DNA from: Chamaea fasciata
Lineage: Eukaryota; Chordata; Aves; Passeriformes; Sylviidae
Assembly: GCA_029207755.1 (NCBI GenBank)
Contig: JARCOQ010000006.1
Location: 28,726,522-28,790,521, forward strand
Direction of reading: 5' to 3'
Length of the DNA stretch: 64,000 nucleotides
Part shown: in pieces, positions 12,796 to 25,625 of the stretch
Layout: each line of letters begins with the position of its first letter
How positions within the stretch are numbered: the first letter of the stretch is position 1
Made by a program: the position numbers and the translations under genes
The notes under the pieces: generated by a model
Told to the model about the DNA's origin: nothing
Database searches by the model: none
The model's input: only the letters and a program-made list of their open reading frames with translations

Positions 12796-15700
12796 GCTTT
12801 CAAGGTGTAACTTGGTTTTGAAACCCTCTGGGTTTTTATAAAATGCAGATTCACCAGCTGCAAACTCAAGTTGGTACAGGAAAAATTACTTTTTTTCTTC
12901 CTGTGACTACATTCATATTCCGTTTAACCTAAAAGTCTCCTTATTTCCTTCCTATATCCCAGGTAGTGGGGTTTTTTTCTTTGTGTATGGATTGATTCCT
13001 ATAATTTAGTTCCTTTTGTTCTTAGATTTTGTTATTATTTTAGCTTTTTCTGTTTCCTCTAGAAATAGAATATTCACATACATTGATGCAAACTTAAAGC
13101 CTGCTCAACTCAGAGAGCAGACTTCTTTCTGGAACATTTGTGGCTGCCCTGGGGAAAGTTTTGCATGTATTTTCTGCCAAAAATTGTTCTCTAGTATGTT
13201 CAAAGTCAAATTTCAGACTGCCCATATTTACTTCCTATATTAGGTTGTATGTCTCTTGCCTTCAGTGTAATACTGCATTATTTTTCTTCCAGTCTGTTTA
13301 TTCATGTTGTAACTCCCAGTGATTCTACTTTTTGTTCATATGGTGGTTTTCCTTCATATGTTTTTGTCATCACACTTCTAAATAGTTGCACACTTCTGTG
13401 ATTATTTAGATATTTTTCCTTGTAGCCTTTAGTTTAATCTTTTCTACAATATTGTCAAATTTCTTCTCAAGAATTTTGGTATTTTTAAATTTTCCCTTCT
13501 TTTTTGATATTCTGCTCTTGGTATGTACAGATCGATTTTTAAAGTATTCACAAAATCTGTTTTCTATCTGTTGTTCTAAGATAGATTGTTACATTTTGCT
13601 CTCCTCTAAGGAGAGAGATGAATGAAATGCAAAAGTAGGTTGAGTAAAATTTTGATATCTCTGAAGAGGTCTGTATTGTTTAGACATTTTTCTTTTGTTC
13701 TTTCCCATAAAACTCTCTGGATTTCTTTGGAGTGGGAGAGGAAAGCACACTTGTAATCATTATGGTACCTGGAGACAAATGTAGAAAGGAATCAAGGGTT
13801 TGATTTCATTATTTGGTACTCATCTTTTCTCTTCTGATTGGTATGATGTTTTCTAAAATCAGAGACCACTTGCACATTTAGTGCTGATATTTATACAAAT
13901 ACATCCTGTCAGGACCCAAATGGGTCAGTTGACAGCATTCAAGAAAGACTAGATCATACTATTTTCTTCTTCCTCCTAGTTGCCATCAGCCTATTTCAGC
14001 CACTATTTGAGTTCCTCCCAATTGCTGAGTTGACTGAATTCTGGATTCGTTCCTAATTCAGTTATTTGGCTCACATCAGCTTTCCTTCCAGGTCTCTACC
14101 CCTTGTAAGTATAGATATAAATTTAGGAATTCCTTTTTTTATTATTTGTTTTTCAGCTTTTAACTTTTTAAACTTGCCCTTGAATCAGTCATTAATTTGT
14201 TTCCAGGCTGATAAATCATTGTTTTAGAAAGTTATCTTGCAGCTCACACTGCAGAAGGAAATATTCAGTTGTTATTTCATGTGATTCAGGTTTTCTCTGT
14301 GGAAATCCTACTGATACTGTTCCGATTAGTGTCTTAAGTGTCATGTGCTCTCCTCATGTTTCCAAACACTGCAAAGTAACAGCAAGGATAAATCTTTCAG
14401 GTACCCCAATTACTGTTTCTAACCATAAGATACTAAAGGACATACAGTTTTACAGATATTCAACACAGGTTGTTTTTCTGTTGGACCTGACTTTTCTAAT
14501 CAGGGCACAAAGTGTAGTAGTTCTCAGAGACTCAGCATGATGTTTCTTTTTCTCTGTAACTTCCTTTTGTCTTTGAGATTTAATAAATTCCTTGCTTTTG
14601 GCTTGGAGGGCTTCATTGTGACTTGTAGGATTTGAGTTTGCATTTCTTCCCTGAAAATTCAAACTAGGCTGCATGAATTAGCTCTATAAACTCTGCATAC
14701 TTTGCTACACTTTGAGAAGAAAAATGGAATGATGTGGTGTGAAATGCTATCAGAACAAATCTGATATCTTTTAAATGCTTTTATTCTTCCTCCTTCAGTC
14801 CTTACTGCAGTTCCCTGAAATACAAAAGGTTGGTAGTGGATTCTGATCTCATCATGATCACTCTCTGCTCTAATCTTTAAAAGGGGTGATTCTCATTCAT
14901 TAAGCTCTAATCATTGCCTCTAGTTATCCATCTATTGACAGGAGCCCTCATGGAAGTGATTTTTGTCCTCTTGCTGTGTTCTGTTGCATGAAAATGGTTC
15001 AGATGATATCTCTTCCCAGAACAGGAAACCGTGTGCCATATTGTGATAATCAGAAGACATCTTTTCTTTTTTAATTCCCTTCTGAGCAGTGGTTTAAAAC
15101 GACTTTGTGCTTTGAATATTTTAGAACATCAAATCATCTAAGATCTCAATATAAGATGGGTAAGAATGGCTTAACTCATTCAGTCTGAGTTCACTTAATG
15201 CAGTATTTTTTTCTTCTAACAATATCTGCAAATGAGTACCCAGAGAGAGGAAGCTTTACCTTCTTACCAACCTGTAATCTTCCACCCTTCTGTTGTTTTC
15301 AGCCCTGGTTTTCTTGAGCCTCATGTTTTCCACTAATGGATCTCCATGAGGAATGCTCAGTTTTGAGTAGTTCATCAGTCCTAGGTTTTGCACCTCTCTT
15401 GCCATGCTTTACAGAATGAAGGAATCTACATCTGTAGTTACAACTGCATCAGGAGAGGATTGACAAGTCTTTACAGCTCATGCGTTGTCATTTTATTGAT
15501 CTTTGTCTTTTCCAAGTATTTTGCTGTCAAAGAAAGTGAGTGCTTTTCATCTCTTCTGCTATCTAGAGAAGTGTTGTTCATTTGACATAGTTCTGAATTT
15601 ACTGAATAGTCATCGTTCAAAAAACTTTACAGCTGCCTTGCTTCATAGTTAATTTGTTCTTTTACAAGAACCATTTCTGGCTTGAAGTAGATTTTTTTTC

Positions 15701-16574
15701 CCCCCACTCTTAGCCATGAATAGTGAATAAAGTGAAACTGCCAAATCAGTTATATTCAAACTCATTGCATAATCAGACCTATATTTTGCCATGCAATTGG
15801 ATTGCAATGATGATTTTACCATCTCTGTTGAGGGAGTTTGTTTACATCTTAATCAGTGTAGTATGGAAACATGTTCTTCACAGTGGGTCAGCATTGTTAA
15901 GAGTAATGTTCTCCTTTTTCCACTGTATGCTGCACTAATACTCTACCAAATATTGGCCTCTTTACTGCAGATGCTGAAGAGCCCATTCTCTTACTGAAGC
16001 ATTTACTTTAATGGTAATTATGTTGATATCTGGACCTATTATTGATGGTGGTCCTAGACTGTGAAGGCAGTTTTAGCTTTCTGGGACTGAGAGTAATAAA
16101 GTGACATTGACCTTGGAGTAAATCTTTGATCGTTTGGCCTTTGAATTGGACGTTATCCATTTGACTTAGAAGAGATTGGAATTTGCAGAACTGGACTTGC
16201 ATGTTACTATTATGATAAGCACGTTTGGTTCTTTCTATATACACAAATAGCTGATAGGGCATATCAGACTTAGTCAGTTTTTCAGATCCTACAAGTTCTA
16301 TACTGTACATTCTTTGAGCAGGGATTCCTCCCTTCTGTGGATAACTGACACTATGCAAATCGTTCAGTTTCTGATTTGGTGAAAGATCAGAGCTCTTCAT
16401 TTCTTTCTCAAGTTTTTTTTCCAAGAAACACAACAAATGGATGTATTATTTATAGTCTAGTAGTTTGCATAGTGAAATGACAGAGAGAGCCAGAAGGTAT
16501 GGGAAGAAGGAAATTTTCAGTGGAAATTGAAGGGGAAAAATAATTAATAATGAAGAGGATGTCTATAAAAGTTA

Positions 16575-16690
16575 CAGAATCTCCATCCTTACAGATTTTA
16601 AAAACTCTACTGGACAATGCCCTCAGCAACCCATGGAAACTCCATGATTTGAGGTGAACATTGAATGGGATGACCTCTGCAACATGTAAA
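16575..16690 (+). mobile_element. CR1-like LINE 3'-end fragment (sense)
   Basis: The stretch has the order of motifs found near the 3' end of avian CR1 elements: a ctccatcctt block, a gattttaaaaactc block, actggacaatgccct, cagcaac, then gggatgacctctgc. CR1 copies usually read like ctggacaaggccctgagcaacctg followed by agatgacctcc. The copy is diverged, lacks the upstream reverse-transcriptase region and lacks the terminal octamer repeats, so it is a short, old 5'-truncated remnant. Identification is from memory of the family consensus, without an alignment. Confidence 0.7.
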
Positions 16691-18060
16691 ATTGTAAAAA
16701 CATTAAGTATCAAGAATGTATGATTTTTAAAACTTTTTAATTGAAACTGCATTACATCTTGATAAAAGGAACGGTGCTGCAGTGAATAGTCATTAGGTCT
16801 TGAAGTAACTAATAACAGATGCTCATTTCACGTGATTGTTTTGTGTGAGATGAGTCTAGAAGTCTTTTTTCAGTGTAATATACTGGTCATCTTCCATCAG
16901 TCATTTGGAGAGAGACAAGTAGATTTATGCATGACATGGGTTATTTCCTGTGATTAAAAACTGATGGTGCATTTCTCTATGTTGTACCCACCTGATTGCT
17001 GTGTGTGCTTGAGAACAAAATGTGAAGGTCACTTCTACAAGACCGTGCTGGAATACTGTGATGAGGGGGGATGAGAGAAGAATGGCAGCCATTTGCAAAT
17101 GAATAGCAATTCTAAGCTGATGAGGAGAGGGCAATTTTTGAGTGAAGAAATGAGGAAGTAATTAGCCGATTATATTATTGCATATGCTTATCATACTGGC
17201 ATGGGATAGACCATCAATAGATAATCATAGCCATTTCTTACATCACTGCTGAAGAACAAAACATGCACTGCAGAGTGATAGACTAGATCCACTGTCTTGT
17301 TAATCATTGGGCTTTGGGTATTTGAAAGGTGATTGGATGCACAGATTTTTAGAATATTAGCCAAATGTTTATCAGGGTGCTCAGCACTGAAATTTGGTTC
17401 TGACATTATCAGTGCCATTTGTAGGTGTCAGTTAGACCAGATGAATAATGCAAGTCATGCTTTCATAGCTGTTAAATTTTCCTTAACCCAAGGAAATCAA
17501 CAGTGTGCAGATGTCTAATCAGTCAATTAATTTACAGGGTTTTTATCACAAGCCTCAAAGTTGGGATTAATATTATTTTTTATTTTAGAGCTCATGTGAT
17601 TTCTCCAGAACTAGTGCAGTTTTTCTGTTCTTTGGAACATTTGAACATTGTTTTGTCCTCTCTCCTCTTCCGTCCTCCTCTGTCCCCTGGGTGACTTAAA
17701 TATGCTAATATTATTTGAAAGGAATATTTGTTCTTAGGATAATTATATTTGCATGCATGCAGCCATAAGTATTCAGTTCAGTGATCTGTCATATCTATCT
17801 TATAATATTTGGTTGTCAAAGAGGTCTAATGAGTTACCTGAAGTAACTGTATTGGATTAAGTATTTCTAGAAATTGCACTTATACTATCACCAGTTTCAA
17901 CACCAGAGTTCATACTTATATGGTGGTAGCACCACTAGAATGTCATTGGCAACTTTCTCAATGAAGTTAAGCTGCTTTATATGCTATAGTTTGATCAAGA
18001 ATGAAAATAAGGCTGTCCACTTGCTGAGGGTGGGTAGATTTCATGCTTAATTTCACACAA

Positions 18061-18086
18061 TGATTAAAATAGCAATATTTTAATCA
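18061..18086. repeat. Perfect 11-bp inverted repeat, 4-nt loop
   Basis: tgattaaaata at 18061-18071 is complementary to tattttaatca at 18076-18086. The AT-rich arms make chance occurrence plausible. Confidence 0.75.
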
Positions 18087-21000
18087 ATTACCTGAGGAAG
18101 TGATCAGCTGTGGGGTTGATACCAAGTTCTGCAGACTATATTCAGATGCTCTTTAGTACCAAGGTCCCTGCCATGAGAACTAATAGATGGAATTATTGCA
18201 AGAAAAGAAATTGGTAGGTAAGCTGAAATCAATTTTTTCCATACTATTAATTTGGGGAGAAATGCTTTAGGGTTTGCAGAAATTTAATAAATATGCACAA
18301 GGTGATATTTTGTTTTCCACATCCTTTACATTTATACTGGCTTATTAAAGATTTAATTAAGTTTTCTGAAAAGGGAGAGGGTGCAGTCTTGCAAAAAAAT
18401 GTAGATGACAGTGTGGGTTCACAATAATTAGGGCTTCGGGGATAAAATAAAGATTCTCTACCGTTAATGAATATTAAGGCAATGGCTGCTTTGAAAACTT
18501 GCAAAAATGGCAGTGTTTTACTTACCACATCTGTCTTCTGTTTTTTTCCTAGCCCTAGTCCATCAATATATGTGACAAATTACATATCATTTACTTCTGC
18601 AACTATGAATAGTAAACCAACGTTACACAAGATATTTTATTTTACCCTTTTTGTGCATAAGCAATTTTTTTTTTACCGACTTCTTGCTCTTCATTATCCT
18701 GCATCTTCTTTGTTGTCCATTCATTTAAATATCAAAAACAAGTATCTCTGGATTAATTTTATTAATATCGTTCTATTGAAAAAGCACATTACAAAGCACG
18801 GCAAAACCTGTTTTTTTTAAATCCTTCTTTGAGTCTGTTTTGCTGTTAAGGTTCTAAAATGTCGAGAGTGGTTAGACAAAAATTGTGGCAAAGCAACTGT
18901 GGACCATGTTAATCCATGGTTTTCATTAGTCTCTTGTATTCTATGTGTAAAAATGTATAAATAAACAAATGACATGTGTTTTGTCTTCTTTGACTTGTAG
19001 CTTCCAAACTCTTGGGGACAAGAACTGTCTCTAATGTGCTTCTTCAGTAACACACAATTAAATTCTGCTCCTTGGTTAGGATTTCTTAGTGCTCTGATTA
19101 CATAAATAACAGCAATACCAAAAGTATAATTCCTTTGCAAAACTAGCTCAGTGTAAATGGAACTATAATATTATACTTGAATGCTGAACAACATAATTTG
19201 GACTATAAATTCTATGTAAGTGTACTATCTAGGAAATAAATTGTTTTGCAGTTCAAAAGGTGTATTCAGTTGCGAGTTCAGTACAGTTGTCTGTTATAGG
19301 CTTTTGTCTAACACCTTGAAAATAACTTCTAGTTTATTTCAGCTTTGTAGCACATATTAGAGTATACTGTTCAGCCATATGCTGTACATATGGCAGAAAC
19401 TTGCTTTCTGTGCCCTTACACCCCTCAGCCATTCTGCAGGTCTGCTTCCCTCCCTCTATCATTGTTGATCCTGTGTTCCTTTTAGGATGTCTCCTGGAAA
19501 TCTTCCTAGAAGAAGAAATCCAATTTCTTTTCCATTCTCTATTCTCCTCTAAGAGTTTTGGTGGCCCACTCTGCATTCAGTTAGTCAATAGTACTTACCT
19601 GTCTGTCTCGTCATTATTTTCCATGGGAAGAGTGGATATTTTCATCACAATGAGTGATAAAAAGGGATAAAGTGAAAAAGGAGCTGTAATATGGACTGTG
19701 AGGAATGAGCAGCAGATAGTGGAGCTTGCTCTAAAGGATTTCTACAGTTTATTGAGGAACTGGATTCTCTCTAGGGTAATTTTTCTTTAAAACCTGCAGT
19801 GTCTCTGAAAGCATTGGCTTGCCTGTGGTACATAGCTTTTTGCATCAATGTTTTTAAAATATACCCTTTCCTGAAACTTCTTATATTCATTGACATTTTG
19901 AGTTTTAATTGTCTGAAAACTGCTTTATTTGCAACTTGCTACTTCTCCCTGATGGTCTGTTTAAGTGCCTTTTAGAAGTATCGGGAGTAAATTTTTCTCA
20001 TTGGTTAACTCATTGGTTATCTCTGTTCTAAATGGGAACTGTTAATGTGCCTCAAATAGAGTATTTGATTTTGTGTGAATAGGAAGCTTTACTTTAGTGT
20101 TACAACTTCTGCTAACTTATCCTGAAGACAGAACTGTGTATCTGCCAATTGACTTAGTCATGCTACAGATTATTTCTCCCAGCACCTTTTACAAGCAGCT
20201 GGTAAAAAGCCATCTGGCTCACAAGCCATGTCTGTTCTATATTATGAAATCTTTAAATGCTTCCCTTTCTGCACTCTTATTTGTCTTTTGATCCATTCAT
20301 TTACATAGTTTTTGACAAAGCAGTACTTTTTTCAGAAAAATACGGTCTCTTCTAACCTTGTACCTCAACAATAAATTATTAGATACTGGGCCAAAACCAG
20401 TGAGCCAAACTAATCATAAGTCACTTAGGCAGTCAGATGATTTCAGTCAAGTTGGACTGCGTGTGTAAAGCAACCTGTTTGTGTTCACGGTTAATAATCA
20501 TCCAGTTTCAGTCCTGAGTATGTAACTCCATGTGTGTACATAGTGCAGAATATTTAACTATGTTATTTTTAATATTTTTGTATTTATTGTGTCCTATATA
20601 CATTGTTTTGCGGAGCAAATTCAATTCAGTTTAGCTATATTCTTAGAGTGGGAGATAAGGACTTGTGTTCCAGCAAAGTAAATTGGAAAGTAATGCCTCA
20701 TACTTATTTTTAAATGTGATTCAGACCTAAAACTTTATAGCAAATCATGTTGTGTTCTTGTAAAAGGATAGGTTTCTGTCAAATGGAGATAAAGTGTATT
20801 CTCAGCCTTTGTGTCTGTAGGGATTAGGGCAGTAATTGCATCTAATTTCTGGTGATGCTTTCTCCTCCCTGTGGTCACTGATGTATTATTTCACTGAAAA
20901 TGTTCTGGGAGGAGTTGAAATGTCTGCAGTGGATTTCTTGAACCTGAATGTAATTACTATTACTTTACTCATCTCTAGGCTTGTCATAATGAGAGCTTTT

Positions 21001-23006
21001 CGTAACTGTTTTCTTTTAAATATAGAGGGAGCAAACTCATTGCATAAGTTGAGAATTTTAGTTAGGGGCGTGCACATATATAATGCAGGGTGACGGAAAT
21101 TTTGATAGAATGAATAGTACAGTTCTGTAGACAACTGGGTTTTTTAAATGTCCAGTTCTTGAACTGTGAAACCCTGACTCCCTTGAACAACATGGAGTGT
21201 AAATTGTGCCAGATGAAAACTGGAATGAGCTGATAAGTACTATCTGCTTTTTCTCCAGCATGTTCTTAAGACTGCAAGAAGTTTCTATGATGAAAATCTC
21301 CCAGACTGACTGTATCTAAGGTGGTGCATCCAATGTCAATATTCCTGATCGGCATTTTTCCTTGTGTCATCACCTTGAGGTGATTTACTGTTTGTTCTTG
21401 CATGTTCTGTGAATGTTCACCAATTTTGTTCCTAAGCATATTGGCGTACTTTGCACTTACTTATCACGTATAATTGGTTTCAGGGTTATCTAATCTTCCT
21501 CTCTATAGCAATTATTCTTTATCTTTTAGAAGATCCACCCTCTTACTGTACTCCAGGGAGCAGGAGGGGAGTAAGCTTATCAAAGATTTTTTTCTTACTT
21601 GATCTTTCACTAGTTAACTTGCCTCTTAGATTATCTCTCTATAAATGATTTTGTCTTGTAAAATTGAGAAGTGAACAGATCAGAACCATTCTGTGCTTTT
21701 GGGTTAGTTACTGTTTCAGTTTTCCTGGGTTTTCCTTCCAATAGTACCTCTTTTAGCTTAAATCATTGTGCTACTGTAAGAAATAGTAGTGCCAATGTAT
21801 CCTGTCTTCTAACTGGCAAACATCATTAGTTCTTTATTATGGCCACTGTTGAAGCATTTGTAAGGGAACTAGGGAAGTGTCTGTCTTCGAGTTCCATGGG
21901 AGAAAGTGCCGTACTGAAGACCTTCATACTGAAAAAGGAAAGCCTTTGTAGGAAACTATTTCTGTTGATTCCCCAGGCTACAAGTAAACATTTCTGAGGT
22001 GCACTTTTTCTTTGCCAAACTGACTTCAAGATCTAGGTTGAATGGGAGTTGAAAGGGGGGAATTCTGGAAGTTGGTGTGCTTAACTAGTGTCTAATATTG
22101 ACCTTAAAGAATGCAGATATCAAATCTAGAATATTTAAATATAGGATAATATGTTGAATTAGCTATGTTGAATCTTTTTCAGCTAGCTTCAAACCGAGAC
22201 AGGACAAGAATGTGTGTAAATTTTATTCACATATGAATGCTTTGCCTTTTAAAGATTTTGTAGCCTTGACTTTGGTAATTTTTCAGTGTTATCTCTTTGT
22301 GGAGTTATTTGAAATACAAAGATAGTGTTTTCAACCTCAGGATGTCCCTGAGATGCAAATGGTGAGGGCTGGGAAATTATATAGTATATATTAGATATTA
22401 GTATATCTAATTTGTTTCCTTAGTACCTGCACTGTTCTGTGGAAATCCACTCATGCACATCAATTAGGCTGACTTGTGGCCTGAGCTGGTACTGTCTCTG
22501 TTATGGTCTTACAATGATGAACTTGGGATCTAAAGAGGACTTCAGAATATATCTTTGTGCATTTAGGTAATCAGGAAAAGTGATTCTTGGGAAAATTAGA
22601 AGTGTCTCTTTTTCAGCTGGGAAAAAAATAGGGAAAGTGCTTCTCTGATTTATTCTTCTAATTGTTTTCAAAGCAAAGCTCTAGGATATGTCTGTGGAAT
22701 ATCAAATTTTATAATTATGCTTCTTTTCTCCATTAATATTTCTCTTTATTCTGTATCAACAGGCTCCTTAAAATCAACCACAGAAAACAAACTGCCAAAT
22801 AATTTTTTCTCCCTCTTTTTCTCTGTCCTTAAGCACTCTACACTCCAAAAGTGCAAGTATTCTTTTTGTTTACTTTAACTTTAGATGCAGAATAATCATA
22901 GGTATTTACTTGGTCTGTTACAGAATTGAAGCTTTTTATTGACTTGTTTAGGTCTTGAAATTATGTCCCTCTTTAGCAAAAGAATAGTCTAAGGGCGGGT
23001 TTTCTT

Positions 23007-23050
23007 TTTTGTTTGGGTGGTGGAGTTTGTTGTTGTTGTTGTTTGTTTTG
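23007..23050. repeat. G/T-rich tract with (TTG)n
   Basis: The tract is T- and G-only over most of its length and includes several TTG units. It is one of many similar degenerate tracts in these introns. Confidence 0.7.
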
Positions 23051-23670
23051 CAATGTTTTAAATCTGCAGTAGTTTTTAACCCTGATAGGTCTTATATCAG
23101 CCAAGTCTGGAGTTATCGTTTTTACTTAGTGAGAATAGTAATGATATTTTGCGTATTCATTTCTTTTGTCGGTGGTTTAATCCTATGAGTGCTTGGGTTA
23201 ATGGGTAAAACAGAACATGTGGAATTTTATGGAAGAAATAAAACTTGTATCTGCCTTAGGTAGTTATAAGATGTGTCAGTGCCTTTGGTAGTAACAAGTT
23301 TTTCCACTCTAAAGATTAATTATTTTGTCTGCAATTTTCGATTATAATTTTTTAAATTCTTAAATTTTAGACAGACTAGTTTGTGCATAGTTAGATATCT
23401 TATTTCAGAAAGTACTTAACTGCCTTGTCACAAGATAGAAAGTGTTAATTACTTATCATCACCACATCTTTCCTCTGACATTACTCTCATAATTAACTTG
23501 CTGTAAAGAGGCAAGTGAGAAATTTAATTCTTTTTTGTAGCTTCCCAGTGTACTAATCAGCAAGATACCCTTTTGTATTAACACTAAGGTGCCAGTAAGA
23601 AATAGGTACTTGGGAGTCCTCTCAGTAATACCAAATAGACAAATTCATGATGGATGCCTATGTGTATTTT

Positions 23671-23760
23671 TGGGGTTTGGGCTTTTTTGTTGTTGTTTTT
23701 TGTGTTTGTTTTGGTTTTCTGATTGGTGTTTTTGGTTTTGTTTGATTGTGGGGTTTTTCT
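23671..23760. repeat. G/T-rich degenerate tract
   Basis: About 90 bases consist almost only of T and G, built from TTTG, TTG and GGTTTT units. No protein or element is recognisable. Confidence 0.75.
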
Positions 23761-24533
23761 AATATGTTGGAAGAGAAAGAAGCCAGAGTACTCATACCCA
23801 GAATATTTTCGAACTAGATGCTTTATGTATTCCCTGTATGGAGTTAAATAATTGTTCTTTGCTTGTATGGAGAACTCTGCTTATTTGTTGATTTTGTTGA
23901 AGGTTACACATTTTTTTCTCAAGTTCTTTTGTGTTATATACTCTCACTTTAAATGTCTGTTATATAATAACAAAGAAAGTTGAAGAACTCTTGTATTCCT
24001 TGTTGGAGCAATTTTTAAAAAAGGCAAGCGTTATTCTTAAGGAAATTCTGTCAAAATTATTTCAGTATGCTTGATTGAGCTCAATGTTTTCCTGTTCAAG
24101 CAGTTACATTTCTGATTACTGAACAGTGCTTATGTGCCATGCAACAATTGAATTTCTGCCCCTTCCTTCTGGTATGTTTTCACTTACGGAACCAAATCTT
24201 CTCTAATTTCTTCTGTATTTACTCTGCATTTTACATTTTAAATGGTTGTTGAATTGATTTGTCCTTAACTTACTTTCTTTTAACAGTAGGTGCTACTGCC
24301 CCTTCCCAGTCTTCCTTTATAATCTAATTCACTTTAAATTCTTGATGCTTTCCCTAGCTAGCCTTACATAAGTTTTTTTAATAAAACTTCTTTTTGTTGT
24401 CGCAGTTTAGTCATCTATTCTGTACTCCCAGGGACTGGAAGTACAGCATCTATATTTTAACCTGGTGTTTGGAATAACATAGAAAATGAAGAAGAAAGCT
24501 AAGAAACCATTTTTTGGTGGGTTTTGTTTTTTG

Positions 24534-24553
24534 TTTTTTTTTTTTTTTTTTTT
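24534..24553. repeat. Poly-T run (20)
   Basis: An uninterrupted run of 20 T follows a gggttttgttttttg segment, so it looks like the end of a G/T tract. Confidence 0.9.
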
Positions 24554-25264
24554 GCATTAGCCACAGTTTGGTTGTCTGGGTAATTCTTCAATGTAGCACA
24601 GTGCTTAAGGGCTTTGAGGGATTAGTCTCTATGTGGTGATTCCACAGAGAAGAGAGCTGAGTTATCAATGGCTTTGTAAAATGTCTCTCTAGCATGCCTG
24701 TTTACAGAGAGCAAAAACGATCCAGATTCTAAAATTAATTTTTTTTTTAATTTTTCAGGGAGAAAATCCAGTAAATACTCTGAACTTCTGTTGCTCTTTT
24801 GGCTTTTTGACCTCTTTCAAACTGATTTATTGGTAGCATTCCACCAAAGTCAAAGCAACCTCAAATTTCTGAGGTGAATTACCTCTGTGTGAAATTACTT
24901 TCATCATTACTTTATCAGCTTTCAACATAAAATCTTGTCATTCCACAAATATGCAGAGAAATGGGCAGTAAGAGATAGAGGGGGAAAGATGATTGGCAGT
25001 ATTTCAACTGCAGTTTAGTTTGTGAATTACTTTATCGTGAAACAGGGAAAAAATACACTTTGAACAAAGGAACAGTTTTGTTGGTGTCTGTCCAAGTCAC
25101 CTTTTCTCTAGATGCTAATTGCTCGGTAAAGTAGAACTTGCTTTACATTCATTAAATAAACAAAAAATAGGATGGAACCACTCTTCAGTAAAGTGATGTC
25201 TTTTCATGCACATCCTTTAAAATATCATGCTTTCCACCTAGTGTTCTGAAATTGAAAATGTTCT

Positions 25265-25515
25265 GAGGAAGGGCTGAGAGAGTTGGGAATGTTTATCCTA
25301 GAAAACCAAAAGTTTAGGAGGAGTTACATTGATGTAAATAAATACCTTAAGGGCAAAGTGTAAAGATGACAGTCAGAATCGTTGGTGCCCAGTGACAGGA
25401 CTGGAGGCAGTGGGCACAAAATGAAACACCAGAGGTTCCATCCGAACATCAGTGAGCACTTCTGTACTGTGAAGATGACGGAGCATTGTTAGCAGGTGCC
25501 CAGAGGTTAGGGGTG
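25265..25515 (+). mobile_element. CR1-like LINE fragment (sense)
   Basis: Blocks recognisable from the CR1 3' region occur in order. They are aggctgagagagttggg-like (gggctgagagagttggg), gtttatcctagaaaa (typical: gttcagcctggagaa), agtgacaggac, ggttccatc, a paired gcacttctgtactgtgaagatgacggagca and then gcaggtgcccagaggtt (typical: caggttgcccagagaa). This places the piece just upstream of the part preserved near 16.6 kb in the other copy. It ends abruptly in a G/T-rich tract and lacks the element's 3' terminus. Confidence 0.72.
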
Positions 25516-25517
25516 GC

Positions 25518-25625
25518 TGGTTGTTTTGTTTGGATGTTGTTGTTACTTGTTTTGGGGTTTTGTTTGGTTTTTGTATCTTTTTTAATTTGTTTTTGTCTCA
25601 TTTTCTTTCTTTGTTTGTTTTCCCT
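25518..25625. repeat. G/T-rich degenerate tract next to CR1 fragment
   Basis: TTTG, TTG and GGTT units run directly on from the CR1-like fragment that ends near 25515. CR1 elements normally end in short octamer repeats, not G/T tracts, so this is probably a separate expansion or insertion. Confidence 0.7.

Noticed and set aside
16450..16752. 100-codon minus-strand ORF
   Set aside because: It overlaps the antisense of a CR1-like 3' untranslated fragment, so it is not expected to be coding.
18467..18820. 117-codon + strand ORF in intron 1
   Set aside because: Composition follows the AT-rich background (Phe, Ile, Lys, Asn). No domain or homologue is recognised.
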